64,000 nt of DNA, taken from assembly GCA_963813975.1 (NCBI GenBank), contig CAWFAP010000004.1, positions 744,001 to 808,000 of the forward strand, read 5' to 3'. Source of the DNA: RYN-230 sp963813975. GTDB taxonomy: Bacteria > Actinomycetota > Actinomycetes > Streptosporangiales > Streptosporangiaceae. Shown piece after piece: positions 1-8,361 of this stretch (positions are counted from its first letter, which is position 1; each line of letters starts with the position of its first letter). The notes under the pieces were generated by a model. The model searched no databases, was not told the origin of the DNA, and worked only from the letters and a program-made list of their open reading frames with translations. The position numbers were made by a program, and so were the translations under genes.

Positions 1-377
1 GCAACCTGCTGGAGAATGCGGTCGCATACAGCCCGGAGAAGACCCGGGTCGTGGTGGCCACTCACCGCGTCGCCGACGACGTGGCCGAGATCAGCGTCAC
101 GGACCAGGGGATCGGCATCCCGCAGCGTGACCTGGAACGGATCTTCGAGCGCTTCTACCGGGTCGACCCCGCCCGCTCCCGCGCGACCGGCGGCACCGGG
201 CTCGGGCTGGCCATCGTCAAGCACGTGACCGCCGCGCACGGCGGCCAGGTCACGGTCGGGAGCAAGGTAGGCGAGGGGTCGACGTTCACCCTGCGGCTGC
301 CGCTTGCAAATCGCCCACGCGCTGCGGCCGGGAGCCCCCCACCAGCAGCATCATCTGCCAGGGAGGCCGTGAAGTGA
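1..377 (+). CDS. Sensor histidine kinase, C-terminal part (SenX3/PhoR-like)
   Basis: This is the catalytic end of a membrane sensor kinase whose beginning lies left of the window; the reading frame is open from base 3. The N box (NLLENAVAYSP), G1 box (DQGIGIPQRD), F box (RIFERFYRVD) and G2 box (GGTGLGLAIVKH) of a HATPase_c domain are all visible, so the ATP-binding half is intact. The protein ends in a short Ala/Pro-rich tail. Its stop codon overlaps the start of the response-regulator gene by 4 bp (GTGA), so the two are translationally coupled and almost certainly a cognate pair. Lying beside carD, the pair matches the SenX3-RegX3 (phosphate-sensing) locus of actinobacteria; which signal it senses cannot be seen here. 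Confidence 0.93.
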   Translation, partial: NLLENAVAYSPEKTRVVVATHRVADDVAEISVTDQGIGIPQRDLERIFERFYRVDPARSRATGGTGLGLAIVKHVTAAHGGQVTVGSKVGEGSTFTLRLPLANRPRAAAGSPPPAASSAREAVK

Positions 378-1075
378 CGCGGGTGCTCGTCGTGGAAGAC
401 GAAGAATCATTCAGCGATGCCCTGTCCTACATGCTCCGCAAGGAGGGCTTCGAGGTAGCGGTCTGCCCAACCGGCCCGGATGCGCTGGAGACCTTCGACC
501 GGGACGGCGCTGATCTGGTGCTGCTCGACCTGATGCTGCCCGGCCTGCCCGGCAGCGAGGTGTGCCGCACGCTCCGCGAGCGGTCGACCGTGCCGGTGAT
601 CATGCTGACCGCGAAGGACAGCGAGATCGACAAGGTGGTCGGCCTGGAGCTGGGCGCCGATGACTACGTGACCAAGCCATTCTCGTCGCGGGAGCTGGTG
701 GCCCGGATGCGCGCCGTGCTCCGGCGGCGCGGCGAGCCGGAGGACGCCGCGATCTCGACGCTGGAGTCCGGCCCGGTCCGGATGGACGTGGACCGGCACA
801 TCGTGACCGTGCGCAGCGACCAGGTCCCGCTCCCGCTCAAGGAGTTCGAGCTGCTGGAGGTGCTGCTGCGGAACACCGGGCGGGTGCTCACCCGGATGCA
901 GCTGATCGACCGGGTCTGGGGCGCCGACTACGTCGGCGACACCAAGACCCTCGACGTGCACATCAAGCGGCTGCGGGCCAAGGTCGAGGCGGATCCGGGG
1001 GACCCGCGGCACATCATCACGGTCCGCGGGCTGGGCTACAAGTTCGAGCCCGGCAGCTCAGGGCACGCCGGCTGA
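374..1075 (+). CDS. regX3: OmpR/PhoB-family response regulator (RegX3-like)
   Basis: A 233-residue two-domain response regulator. The receiver domain (about residues 1-115) carries the acidic pocket VVEDEE, the phosphoacceptor Asp52 in VLLDLMLPG and the conserved Lys101 in YVTKPF. A C-terminal winged-helix DNA-binding domain (about 130-226) ends with the typical VRGLGYKFE motif. The GTG start overlaps the kinase stop by 4 bp. Phosphotransfer from the upstream kinase should control DNA binding. Family, size and the position upstream of carD fit RegX3, the regulator of phosphate-starvation genes in mycobacteria. The regulon is inferred, not seen. Confidence 0.92.
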   Translation: MTRVLVVEDEESFSDALSYMLRKEGFEVAVCPTGPDALETFDRDGADLVLLDLMLPGLPGSEVCRTLRERSTVPVIMLTAKDSEIDKVVGLELGADDYVTKPFSSRELVARMRAVLRRRGEPEDAAISTLESGPVRMDVDRHIVTVRSDQVPLPLKEFELLEVLLRNTGRVLTRMQLIDRVWGADYVGDTKTLDVHIKRLRAKVEADPGDPRHIITVRGLGYKFEPGSSGHAG

Positions 1076-1101
1076 TTCAGGCCGGCGCTCCGGCAACGAT
1101 T

Positions 1102-1800
1102 TTACGGGGTGGCGGTAGCCGTCGCGGTGGCGGTAGCCGTCGCGCCGGGCGAGGGCGTCGTGGTGGCGCTGGCCTGGCCCCGGTGCTTATGCTTCCCGGT
1201 CGGGCTCGGCGTCGGCGACGCGGTCGGGGCGGGCGAGAACGTGGCGAACGAGTTCGCCTGGGCGATCACCGGGACGGCCAGGCTCACCGTGCCCGCTCTC
1301 TGGAAGGTGAGCAGCACCGGGATGTACGTGCCGCCCGCCAGGCTGCGGGTCAGGCCGCTGAGGACCAGCTCGGGCGCCGGGCCGGTCAGCAGCGCGCTCT
1401 GGTCCTGCTCCAGCAGGACACCGCCCTGGGGCATCGTGACCGACGTGGCGGCGCCCGGCGCGGAGACTCTGACCAGGCGGTCCCGGGTCCCGGTGTTGAC
1501 CAGCCCCACGAACAGGCCCGCGGAGCTGCCGGCCGGCAGGGTGGCGCTCGGCGGGGCGCCGAGGACGAACGCGTTACGGATCGCGAGCTCGCCCCCGCCT
1601 TCCTTGATCGTCGCGGACGCCCCGTTCGTCGGCGGGTGCCAGTGCAGGACCGGCGCATCGCTGCCGGCCTCGCATCCCGCCAGCACCGGGATGAGGGCCA
1701 CGGCCGCCGCCGCGCAGGCACGGCGCAGGGCCCTCGGGCGCGGGCGGGACGATCGGGACGCGGCCGTAGGCCGCGCCGCGGGACGGCTCAGGGGGAGCAT
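1102..1800 (-). CDS. Putative lipoprotein with DUF461/PCuAC-like domain
   Basis: A secreted lipoprotein of about 232 residues, convergent with the response-regulator gene. The N-terminus is Arg-rich, followed by a hydrophobic stretch and a lipobox (VLAGC), so the mature protein should be anchored by an acylated Cys. The middle (LAIRNAFVLG... through the VPV strand) looks like the beta-sandwich of actinobacterial DUF461/copper-chaperone-like lipoproteins, but I do not see the canonical His/Met copper ligands. The C-terminus is low-complexity Thr/Ala/Pro/Ser; at the DNA level an 18-bp unit is duplicated at 1109-1144. ATG at 1800 is preferred because a GAGGAGAG ribosome site lies just upstream; a GTG two codons earlier is also possible. 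Confidence 0.7.
   Translation of the reverse strand: MLPLSRPAARPTAASRSSRPRPRALRRACAAAAVALIPVLAGCEAGSDAPVLHWHPPTNGASATIKEGGGELAIRNAFVLGAPPSATLPAGSSAGLFVGLVNTGTRDRLVRVSAPGAATSVTMPQGGVLLEQDQSALLTGPAPELVLSGLTRSLAGGTYIPVLLTFQRAGTVSLAVPVIAQANSFATFSPAPTASPTPSPTGKHKHRGQASATTTPSPGATATATATATATP
1109..1144. repeat. Tandem 18-bp duplication in lipoprotein tail
   Basis: Two perfect copies of an 18-bp unit beginning GTGGCGGTAGCC lie head to tail (1109-1126, 1127-1144). They encode alternating Ala/Thr at the extreme C-terminus of the lipoprotein. Being in frame, copy-number change would only lengthen or shorten the tail. Confidence 0.85.
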
Positions 1801-1939
1801 CACGTGCTCTCCTCGTATTCGTGTGAGGTGCACCTGGGACGCGTGAAAGCGTATCGGCCGGGTGTGGCCGGCGGGTCACCGCCCCAGGTGTGTCGGGCCC
1901 CGGGCCGCGCGGTGCCCAGCCCCGCCGCCCGCCTCCCGG

Positions 1940-2728
1940 TCAGGCGGGCCGCAACCCGGCCTGGCCGGCCAGCAGCATGCGGTCGCCGGGGTCGTCCAGC
2001 CCCTGCGGGCTGGCTCCTCTCAGGGTCCGTATGCTGCCCTCCAGCTGGAACCCGGGGCCGAGATCGGGGGTGATGCTGCCTGCCGAGCCGTCCTTGTACA
2101 CCAGGACCGCGGTCAGCCCCACGGGCTGGTACGTGCCGCCCATGGCGTCGTTAGGGTCGGTCACCACACGGTCGGCGCCGAGCCCGCTCCGCCGGGCCAG
2201 GGTCCGGGCCTGAACCACCGCCGGGCCGGTGGCGACGAAGTACAGCTTCACGCCCGCGGCGGCCGCCTGCACGCTCAGCTGGCCGGCCGCGGTCGCGCAC
2301 TCGCAGTCGGCCGGGACCAGGGCGAGGACTGCGGGGCGGAAGTCGCGCAGGGTGCGGGGCTGGCCGCTGCCCAGCGTGACGCTGGCCGCCGGCAGCGGGC
2401 CGCCGGGCTGTCCCACCGCGGGCCGGTCCCGCCGCGGCGAGCTGGTCGTCTGCAGCGTGCTGGGGATCGCGCGCCGCGCGGTGAACATGGTGAGCAGGGT
2501 GCCGGCCAGCAGGGTCAGGGCCAGGCAGCTGGCCAGCAGGGGAAGGACCATGCCGTCTCTGGTGAGCGGGCCGCCCAGCCGCCGGGCCAGCCGGTGCCTG
2601 CGCTGGGCGCGCAGTTCCCGGTGGTACGCCTGGAAATCGCGATCGAGCTCCCGGGCGTCATCCGGGATCTCGATATCGACCGGGGGCAGGCCATAGTCGT
2701 CCCGCTCCGGATCCCCACCTCTGTTCAC
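1940..2728 (-). CDS. Membrane-anchored thioredoxin-fold-like protein
   Basis: A 262-residue protein with an acidic N-terminal cytoplasmic segment (about 1-70), one transmembrane helix (LPLLASCLALTLLAGTLLTMF), a Pro-rich linker and an extracytoplasmic domain. That domain contains TLRDFRPAVLALVPADCECATAAGQL, where a C-E-C pair sits where the redox motif of a thioredoxin/AhpC-like fold would be, followed by YFVATG and TAVLVYKDGS strands. This suggests an envelope redox or resistance protein, but the family assignment is only by fold pattern. The GTG start at 2728 was chosen because GAAGGA lies at proper distance; longer in-frame extensions upstream look non-coding. Confidence 0.65.
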   Translation of the reverse strand: MNRGGDPERDDYGLPPVDIEIPDDARELDRDFQAYHRELRAQRRHRLARRLGGPLTRDGMVLPLLASCLALTLLAGTLLTMFTARRAIPSTLQTTSSPRRDRPAVGQPGGPLPAASVTLGSGQPRTLRDFRPAVLALVPADCECATAAGQLSVQAAAAGVKLYFVATGPAVVQARTLARRSGLGADRVVTDPNDAMGGTYQPVGLTAVLVYKDGSAGSITPDLGPGFQLEGSIRTLRGASPQGLDDPGDRMLLAGQAGLRPA

Positions 2729-3155
2729 AGAGCATCCTTCTCCGTGCGCGGCCTCGTTGTTCTCCAGTATGTGCCTGCTGGGGCCTTCGTGACACGGTTG
2801 CCTGCCAGCGGATTGAGACCGGTCCGTCCCACCGGGTGCCGCGGGCCGGGTTCCGGGCCGCCCGCGGGCGGCCCCGCCGCCGGGCGGAAGACCCCGCCAG
2901 CCCCGGCCGCACCCCGGCCGCACCCCGGGAGAAAGCCCGCATCAGGCCCCTGAGGAGGCCATCGACACGAAACCACCCGGAAACGTATGATCCCGTGCAG
3001 GCCGCCCCGCAGGGCCCCGGCCCCTTCCGACACGCCCCGGTGGCGGCTTTCTGGGTGCCTTAAACAGCCATTGACCTGCACGTTTAACGTGAACGACAGG
3101 TAGGGCGCCCCGCTGGTCGTGCTAACATTGCTTTAGCGGAAGGGGTATGTGCCAC
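2729..3155. other. Divergent intergenic region with carD promoter
   Basis: About 430 bp separate the thioredoxin-like gene (leftward) from carD (rightward). No convincing gene is present. The left two thirds are Gly/Pro-codon-like GC-rich filler. The right part holds a good sigma70-like promoter facing carD (listed separately) and a second TTGACC box at 3071 followed by an imperfect dyad (GTTTAACGTGAAC). Confidence 0.5.
2962..2991 (+). promoter_or_regulatory. Predicted housekeeping promoter of carD
   Basis: TCGACA at 2962-2967 and TATGAT at 2986-2991 are separated by 18 bp, each differing by one base from the TTGACA/TATAAT consensus, and lie in otherwise very GC-rich DNA. Transcription would begin near 2998, giving a carD leader of about 155 nt. 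Confidence 0.45.
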
Positions 3156-3638
3156 ATGACTTTTAAGGTCGGCGACACGGTCGTCTACCCCCACCATGGG
3201 GCTGCTCGCATCGAAGAGATCGAGACCCGTTCGATCAAGGGTGAGGACAAGACGTACCTCGTTCTCAAGGTCGACAAGGGTGATTTGACCGTACGCGTTC
3301 CCTCTGACAATGCGGAGCTGGTGGGCGTGCGGGACGTTGTCGGGCAGGAAGGACTTGAGAAGGTGTTCGAGGTGCTGCGCGCCCCGCACACCGAGGAACC
3401 GACCAACTGGTCACGGCGGTACAAGGCCAACCTTGAGAAGCTCGCCTCCGGCGATGTGAACAAGGTAGCCGAGGTCGTCCGCGATCTGTGGCGCAGGGAC
3501 CGGGAGCGCGGCCTGTCCGCGGGCGAGAAGCGCATGCTGGCCAAGGCCCGGCAGATCCTGGTCAGCGAGCTTGCGCTGGCCGAGAAGACCAACGAGGACA
3601 AGGCCGAGGCGCTGCTCGACGAGATCCTCGCCTCCTGA
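3156..3638 (+). CDS. carD: CarD-family RNA polymerase-binding transcription factor
   Basis: A 160-residue global regulator that binds the RNA polymerase beta subunit and stabilises the open promoter complex, notably at rRNA promoters. The N-terminal RNAP-interaction domain begins TFKVGDTVVYPHHGAA and continues through LTVRVP; the C-terminal helical DNA-binding domain includes PTNWSRRYKANLEKL and LSAGEKRMLAKARQ, with the conserved Trp that wedges into the DNA. Sequence is near mycobacterial CarD throughout. The ATG at 3156 is preferred over one at 3147 because GGAAGGGG sits about 10 nt upstream of it. CarD is normally essential. Confidence 0.97.
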   Translation: MTFKVGDTVVYPHHGAARIEEIETRSIKGEDKTYLVLKVDKGDLTVRVPSDNAELVGVRDVVGQEGLEKVFEVLRAPHTEEPTNWSRRYKANLEKLASGDVNKVAEVVRDLWRRDRERGLSAGEKRMLAKARQILVSELALAEKTNEDKAEALLDEILAS

Positions 3639-3656
3639 CCTCGTCGCGGCGCGCAC

Positions 3657-4142
3657 ATGGTGAGCGGGCTGCCCAGGGTCGGAGTGGGCACGGATGTGCA
3701 CCCCTTCGGGCCTGGGCGTCCGCTCTACCTGGCCGGCTTGTTCTGGCCGGGTGAAGAGGGCCTCACTGGTCATTCGGATGGTGACGTGGCGGCGCATGCC
3801 GCTTGTGACGCCTTGCTGTCGGCCGCCGGGCTCGGTGATCTCGGCGCGAACTTCGGGACCGACGAGACGCGGTGGGCCGGGGCGCCGGGTACCGCCTTGC
3901 TGCAGGCGACCGCGGCCCGGGTGAGCGGGGCTGGGTACGCCATCGGGAACGTCGCGATCCAGGTCATCGGCGAGCGTCCCCGGCTGTCCCCGCGCCGCCA
4001 GGAGGCCGAGAAGGTGCTGTCCGAGGCCCTCGGCGGAGTGCCGGTCAGCCTGTCCGGGACCACGACAGACGGACTGGGCCTGACCGGCCGCCGGGAGGGC
4101 ATCGCGGCCGTCGCCACGGCCCTCGTCATCAGGCGGGACTAG
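3657..4142 (+). CDS. ispF: 2-C-methyl-D-erythritol 2,4-cyclodiphosphate synthase
   Basis: IspF cyclises 4-diphosphocytidyl-2-C-methyl-D-erythritol 2-phosphate in the MEP isoprenoid pathway. The 161-residue length is normal. The divalent-metal ligands Asp13 and His15 (GTDVHPF) and His47 (GDVAAHA) are present, as are the substrate loop (GHSDGD), the IGERPRLSPRR strand and the CDP-binding C-terminal TTTDGLGLTGRREG. The gene follows carD by only 18 bp. In most actinobacteria ispD lies between carD and ispF or is fused to ispF; here neither is seen. No strong ribosome site precedes the ATG, so coupling to carD is likely. Confidence 0.95.
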   Translation: MVSGLPRVGVGTDVHPFGPGRPLYLAGLFWPGEEGLTGHSDGDVAAHAACDALLSAAGLGDLGANFGTDETRWAGAPGTALLQATAARVSGAGYAIGNVAIQVIGERPRLSPRRQEAEKVLSEALGGVPVSLSGTTTDGLGLTGRREGIAAVATALVIRRD

Positions 4143-4152
4143 CAGGCGGTTT

Positions 4153-4794
4153 TCAGCGGGCCGGGTACAGCCGTTCCCGGTAGCTCGGGCCGTAGCGCCG
4201 CTCCAGTTCCTCGAGCGTCTCGTCGGCGTCGGGCTGAAGGTCCTTCGTGATGCGGGCCACCGAGGGCAGGCTCCCGGGGTTCCAGGTCTGCTGATCCCAC
4301 AGACGGGCGCGCAGGAACGCCTTGGCGCAGTGGGTGAAGACCTCGTCCACCTCGACCAGCAGAGCCAGCCGCGGCCGGTTCCCGCGGACGATCATGTCGT
4401 CGAAGAACGGTGCCTCCCGGATCAGCCGGGCCCGCCCGTTGATGCGCAGCGTGTCATCGCGGCCGGGGACCAGGAACAGCAGGCCGACCTGCGGGTTGCT
4501 CAGGATGTTGCGGAACCCGTCGAAGCGCTTGTTGCCCGCGCGGTCCGGGATCGCGAGCGTCGTGTCATCGAGCACCCGGACGAAACCCGGCGGGTCACCC
4601 TTGGGGGACACGTCGCACGTCCCGTCCGCGGCGGAGGTCGCGAGCAGGCAGAACGGGGAGGCGGCGAGCCATTCCCGGTCCCGCTTGTGCAGCCGGGGAC
4701 GCACCTTCGTGGCCACGCGCCGGGTCGGCGTGCCCACCAGATCCCGCAGTTCCGCCTCGGAGGTCAGCTCCGTCATTTCAGCCATGTGCCCCAC
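4153..4794 (-). CDS. Pyridoxamine 5'-phosphate oxidase-family flavoprotein (MSMEG_1061-like)
   Basis: A 213-residue split-barrel flavin-binding protein. The core runs from WLAASPFCLLATSAADGTCDVSPKGD through TLAIPDRAGNKRFDGFRNIL and VGLLFLVPGRDDTLRINGRA, the signature of the MSMEG_1061 group of the PNPOx-like superfamily, in which FMN or F420 is bound at a dimer interface. The true substrate is unknown; it is not the B6 enzyme itself. A GTG start at 4794 is supported by GGAGG nine bases upstream. The gene converges on ispF, their stops only about 10 bp apart. Confidence 0.85.
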   Translation of the reverse strand: MGHMAEMTELTSEAELRDLVGTPTRRVATKVRPRLHKRDREWLAASPFCLLATSAADGTCDVSPKGDPPGFVRVLDDTTLAIPDRAGNKRFDGFRNILSNPQVGLLFLVPGRDDTLRINGRARLIREAPFFDDMIVRGNRPRLALLVEVDEVFTHCAKAFLRARLWDQQTWNPGSLPSVARITKDLQPDADETLEELERRYGPSYRERLYPAR

Positions 4795-4914
4795 GCGTGT
4801 GCTCCTCCGGGCTGGTCCGGCGACGACGAACCCACACTAACCGGGCGCCGGGCCGCGCCCCCGCCGCCCCTGGGATCCTCAACGAGCCGGGTCACGGCCC
4901 GCGGCTGGGCGCGG

Positions 4915-6594
4915 TCAGTTATCGGAGTCGTTCTCGTCCTCGGGCGGCGTCGGCGTGCTCCTGAGCCGGTCGAAGTGCGGCGACGGGGCCGGCACCGGAG
5001 CCGGCATCGCCTGATGCGGCACGTGAATGGTCCCGCCCGCGCCCCCGGGCGACTGGTCGGCGGCGGGGTCGACCGCCGGGGAGTGGGCTCCTGGTTCCGC
5101 GGCGTGCTCCGTCTGTCCGCCGCCGGGCGCCCCGCCCGGCGGTTCCGTGGCCGCGGCCTCCTCCTCGCCGGCGGTGTCCTTCTCGCCGGCCTCTTCCAGC
5201 GCGACCTGCTCCCGGACGGCCTGCTCTTGCCCGGTGGGCTCCTGGTCCGCCTGTTCCGGTCCGGCCGGCTGGTCCGCGGCGGTCTCGTGGTCGGCCGGGT
5301 CATGGCCGGCCGCGGCCTGATCAGCCACCTCACCACCAGCTGTGTCCGGGCTGGCGATGTCCGGGCTGGACGTGTCCGGGCTGGCGATGTCCGGGCTGGC
5401 CGTGTCCGCGTCGGCCGTGTCCGGGCCGGCTGCCTCCCGGCCGGTCGTGTCCCGGCCAGTCGCGTCCTGATCCGCCCCGGTGTTACTGGCTCCCCGGTGA
5501 TCGGCCGTCTCGTGATTGGCCGTCTCGGCCGCGTCAGTCCCCTCCGCGGCGGGATCAGCGGGCGCGCTGTGAGCGGGGCCGGTGTGGTCGCGCCCGGTGC
5601 CGGGGGGCCTGGTGCCGGAGGCCCCGGCCTCCTGAGGCGCGCCCTCCCCGGGAGCCCCCTCACCCGGTCTGGCGGGCGGTACCGCCGCCTGCCCGGGACC
5701 TCCGGGAGCCTGGGTGGGCGGGAGAGGTGTTCGTTGTGGCTGATTTTCAGCGCCCGCCGGACGCGTGCCGTTGGCCTGGGCCGGGGCAGCGGGCCCGGCG
5801 GCCGGACCGGCCTGCAGGTTGCGCGGCTCCGCGGGCGCAGCCGGGAACGGCGGGGCCGGGGCGCTTTCCCCGGCCGGGACCGTCTCGACCACCGTCCGGG
5901 CCGGGGCCACCGCGCTGGGCTGGGTCGCGGCCGGCGCAGGCTGCGGGGCCGGGCCGCGCTGTTCCAGGATCTCCAGCCCGTGGCGGGCCGGCGCCGTCTT
6001 GGCCGGCCCAGGGGCGGGCGGCACTTGGGTGGGCGGCACTTGGGTGGGCGGCACTTGGGTGGGCGGCACCGCGGCGAGCGCCGTGGTTCCCGCCGTGGCG
6101 GTTTCCCGCTCGGCGGCCGCGTCCTGGGCGCCCACCGCCGTCCGTGCGCGGCGGAAGTGCCGCAGCATCGCCAGGAGCAGGCTGAACGCCACCAGCAGCA
6201 GGACCCAGGGGAGGACGGCGATGGTCGCCGCGGCCGGTTTGCGGGGGATATGCGTGCCGGTCGCGTGCAGGGCGTCGGCCACGGCCACCACGGCCAGCAG
6301 GACCAGCGTGGTCAGCCAGGAGTAGGCGCGATACCACCACCTCGCGGCGCGCAGCGACAGGACCGCGGCGCAGGACACCACCAGCATCGCATCGAAGATC
6401 ACCGGGAAGATCCGGGCCATGCTGGCCGACACCCCGGCCGACAGCGCGATCTTGTGAATGCCGCCGTAGGAGAGCACGAACGCCGCCGCAGCCAGCACGA
6501 TTACCCCGGCGATCGCGGCGATGAGCGCGACCAGGCGGAGCGCGGCGTAGGGGTCATGCCCCCGGGAGCCGTTCGCTCGGGGATTGTCGTTCAT
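4915..6594 (-). CDS. DUF2637 membrane protein with long repeat-rich tail
   Basis: About 559 residues. The N-terminal 140 residues form a DUF2637 domain with four predicted helices (LVALIAAIAGVIVLAAAAFVLSY; IFPVIFDAMLVVSCAAVLSL; LTTLVLLAVVAVADAL; IAVLPWVLLLVAFSLLLAML), a family common in actinobacterial chromosomes and mobile elements. The remaining 400 residues are a hydrophilic, disordered Pro/Ala/Thr/Asp tail rich in short repeats (VPPTQ x3; an S/A-P-D-T/I-A-type pentad). The ATG at 6594 begins MNDNPRANG; AGGAAGGA is 13 bp upstream, slightly far, so an upstream start is not excluded. Function unknown. Confidence 0.72.
   Translation of the reverse strand: MNDNPRANGSRGHDPYAALRLVALIAAIAGVIVLAAAAFVLSYGGIHKIALSAGVSASMARIFPVIFDAMLVVSCAAVLSLRAARWWYRAYSWLTTLVLLAVVAVADALHATGTHIPRKPAAATIAVLPWVLLLVAFSLLLAMLRHFRRARTAVGAQDAAAERETATAGTTALAAVPPTQVPPTQVPPTQVPPAPGPAKTAPARHGLEILEQRGPAPQPAPAATQPSAVAPARTVVETVPAGESAPAPPFPAAPAEPRNLQAGPAAGPAAPAQANGTRPAGAENQPQRTPLPPTQAPGGPGQAAVPPARPGEGAPGEGAPQEAGASGTRPPGTGRDHTGPAHSAPADPAAEGTDAAETANHETADHRGASNTGADQDATGRDTTGREAAGPDTADADTASPDIASPDTSSPDIASPDTAGGEVADQAAAGHDPADHETAADQPAGPEQADQEPTGQEQAVREQVALEEAGEKDTAGEEEAAATEPPGGAPGGGQTEHAAEPGAHSPAVDPAADQSPGGAGGTIHVPHQAMPAPVPAPSPHFDRLRSTPTPPEDENDSDN
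5343..5432. repeat. In-frame 15-bp minisatellite (six units) in DUF2637 gene
   Basis: Six consecutive 15-bp units beginning TGTCCGGGCTGG with minor variation encode the pentapeptide repeats of the tail. The unit is a multiple of three, so expansion keeps the reading frame. Confidence 0.85.
6016..6070. repeat. Three perfect 15-bp tandem repeats in DUF2637 gene
   Basis: GGGCGGCACTTGGGT occurs three times without a mismatch (6016-6030, 6031-6045, 6046-6060) plus a partial fourth copy. It encodes VPPTQ repeats just after the membrane domain. Confidence 0.9.
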
Positions 6595-6966
6595 CGGGGC
6601 TACTTCGTCCTTCCTGCGGTGCTGCTCCATGAATCCCGGTCCTGACCAAGGACTGGGAATCGGCGCGCGCCCTGCGCCAGGAACGCCGGAGGGCGGCTCG
6701 CGGCGCCTGCGGGATGGGGGACCACCATGCGAACGGCATCCGGGCCCCCTGCCCGCCCGCGCGATCACGTCTGTCTGTGCTGTCTAACGTCAAGGGAGAC
6801 GATATTGCGTATGGCCCGTGGACTGGGGATATTCGAGGCAAGCCCAGGTACCCGGCGTGTTGCACACCGTGATGGACCCGGGCAAATCCGGGCCGGATAC
6901 TTGACCCGGCGTGACGCCGCCCGCGGGGCCGCCCGGGCAGGGCACCTGATCCCGTAGCCTTGCTGC
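6595..6966. other. Divergent intergenic region DUF2637 / cysS
   Basis: About 370 bp with no supported gene. An imperfect dyad (TCCCGGTCCT at 6634-6643 and AGGACTGGGA at 6649-6658) lies just upstream of the DUF2637 start. An AT-richer patch at 6780-6835 (GATATTGCG, GATATTCG) is a plausible promoter area. No T-box or other riboswitch core was recognised ahead of cysS. Confidence 0.4.
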
Positions 6967-8361
6967 GTGACGCTCCGCCTTTACGACACTGCCGCGCGCA
7001 CGGTGCGCGACTTCACGCCGGTGACGCCCGGCCAGGCGTCGCTGTACCTGTGCGGGGCCACGGTGCAGGCGCCGCCGCACATCGGGCACATCAGGTCGGG
7101 CGTGGTCTTCGACATCCTCACCCGCTGGCTGCGGGCCAGCGGGTACCAGGTCACGTTCTGCCGGAACGTCACCGACATCGACGACAAGATCCTCCGGGTC
7201 GCCGCGGCCGAGGGAGTCCCCTGGTGGCTGGTGGCCCAGCGCAACGAGCGGGCGTTCAGCCGCGCGTACGCGGTGCTGGGCTGTGTCCCCCCGGATGCCG
7301 AGCCCCGGGCGACCGGGCACGTGCCCGAGATGATCACGCTCATGCACCGGCTCATCGACGGTGACCACGCCTACCCGGCCGATGGCGACGTCTACTTCGA
7401 CGTCCGCTCCTACCCGGCGTACGGGTCACTGTCCGGGCAGCGGGTGGATCACATGCGCCCGGCCGACGACACCGAGGCCAACGACGCCAAGCGTGACCCG
7501 CATGACTTCGCGCTGTGGAAGGGCGCCAAGCCCGGCGAGCCCGCGTGGGACACCCCCTGGGGCCCGGGCCGGCCCGGCTGGCACCTGGAATGCTCCGCCA
7601 TGGCCACCAAGTACCTGGGGCCCACGTTCGACATTCACGGCGGCGGCCTGGACCTGATCTTCCCGCACCACGAGAACGAGATCGCCCAGTCCCGCGCGGC
7701 CGGGGACGGGTTCGCGCAGTACTGGCTGCACAACGGGCTGGTCGGGGTGGCCGGGGAGAAGATGAGCAAGTCCCTCGGCAACTCCCTGCTCGTGGACGCC
7801 ATGGTGACCCAGGTGCGGCCGGTGGAGCTCCGCTACTACCTGGGCCAGGCGCACTACCGGTCGGGGATCGAGTACTCCCCCGAAGCGCTGGACGAGGCGG
7901 TCGCCGCCTACCGGCGGATCGAGAACTTCGTCACCCGGGCCGCCGAGGTCAGCCCGCAGGCCGGCGCGGGCGCCGATCTGCCTGCCGCGTTCCGTGCTGC
8001 CCTCGACGACGACCTGGCCATGCCGCAGGCTCTCGCCGTGGTGCACGACACGGTCCGGATCGGCAACAACGCGCTGGCCGCGGGGGACACAGCCGCGGCG
8101 TCGGCCGCGCTGGGCGAGGTCCGGGCCATGCTCGGCGTGCTCGGCCTCGATCCGCTGGCCGACCCCTGGGTGTCGGCCGGGCCCGGTGATGACCTGCACG
8201 CGGTGGTCAGCGCGCTGGTGACGGTGGCGCTGACCCAGCGGCAGGCCGCCCGCGAGCGCCGCGACTACGCGGCCGCGGACGCGATCCGGGACGATCTGCA
8301 CGCCGCGGGCATCCTCATCGAGGACACCCCGCAGGGCCCGCGCTGGGAGCTGAAGCGGTGA
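6967..8361 (+). CDS. cysS: Cysteinyl-tRNA synthetase
   Basis: A 464-residue class I aminoacyl-tRNA synthetase that charges tRNA-Cys. Visible are the zinc-ligand Cys29 (LYLCGATV), the HIGH motif at residues 38-41, the second zinc region with WHLECSAMA and HHENEIAQS, and the KMSKS motif at about 265-269 (KMSKSLGN). The C-terminal DALR-type helical domain follows. Length is normal. The start is GTG without an obvious ribosome site. The gene overlaps rlmB by 4 bp. The first-discovered paralogue, mycothiol ligase MshC, is excluded by the full anticodon-binding domain and the cysS-rlmB order. Confidence 0.96.
   Translation: MTLRLYDTAARTVRDFTPVTPGQASLYLCGATVQAPPHIGHIRSGVVFDILTRWLRASGYQVTFCRNVTDIDDKILRVAAAEGVPWWLVAQRNERAFSRAYAVLGCVPPDAEPRATGHVPEMITLMHRLIDGDHAYPADGDVYFDVRSYPAYGSLSGQRVDHMRPADDTEANDAKRDPHDFALWKGAKPGEPAWDTPWGPGRPGWHLECSAMATKYLGPTFDIHGGGLDLIFPHHENEIAQSRAAGDGFAQYWLHNGLVGVAGEKMSKSLGNSLLVDAMVTQVRPVELRYYLGQAHYRSGIEYSPEALDEAVAAYRRIENFVTRAAEVSPQAGAGADLPAAFRAALDDDLAMPQALAVVHDTVRIGNNALAAGDTAAASAALGEVRAMLGVLGLDPLADPWVSAGPGDDLHAVVSALVTVALTQRQAARERRDYAAADAIRDDLHAAGILIEDTPQGPRWELKR

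Noticed and set aside
4330..6645. 771-residue plus-strand open frame opposite the DUF2637 gene
   Set aside because: It is antisense to a protein with clear membrane helices and repeats; composition is Arg/Gly-rich shadow sequence without domains.
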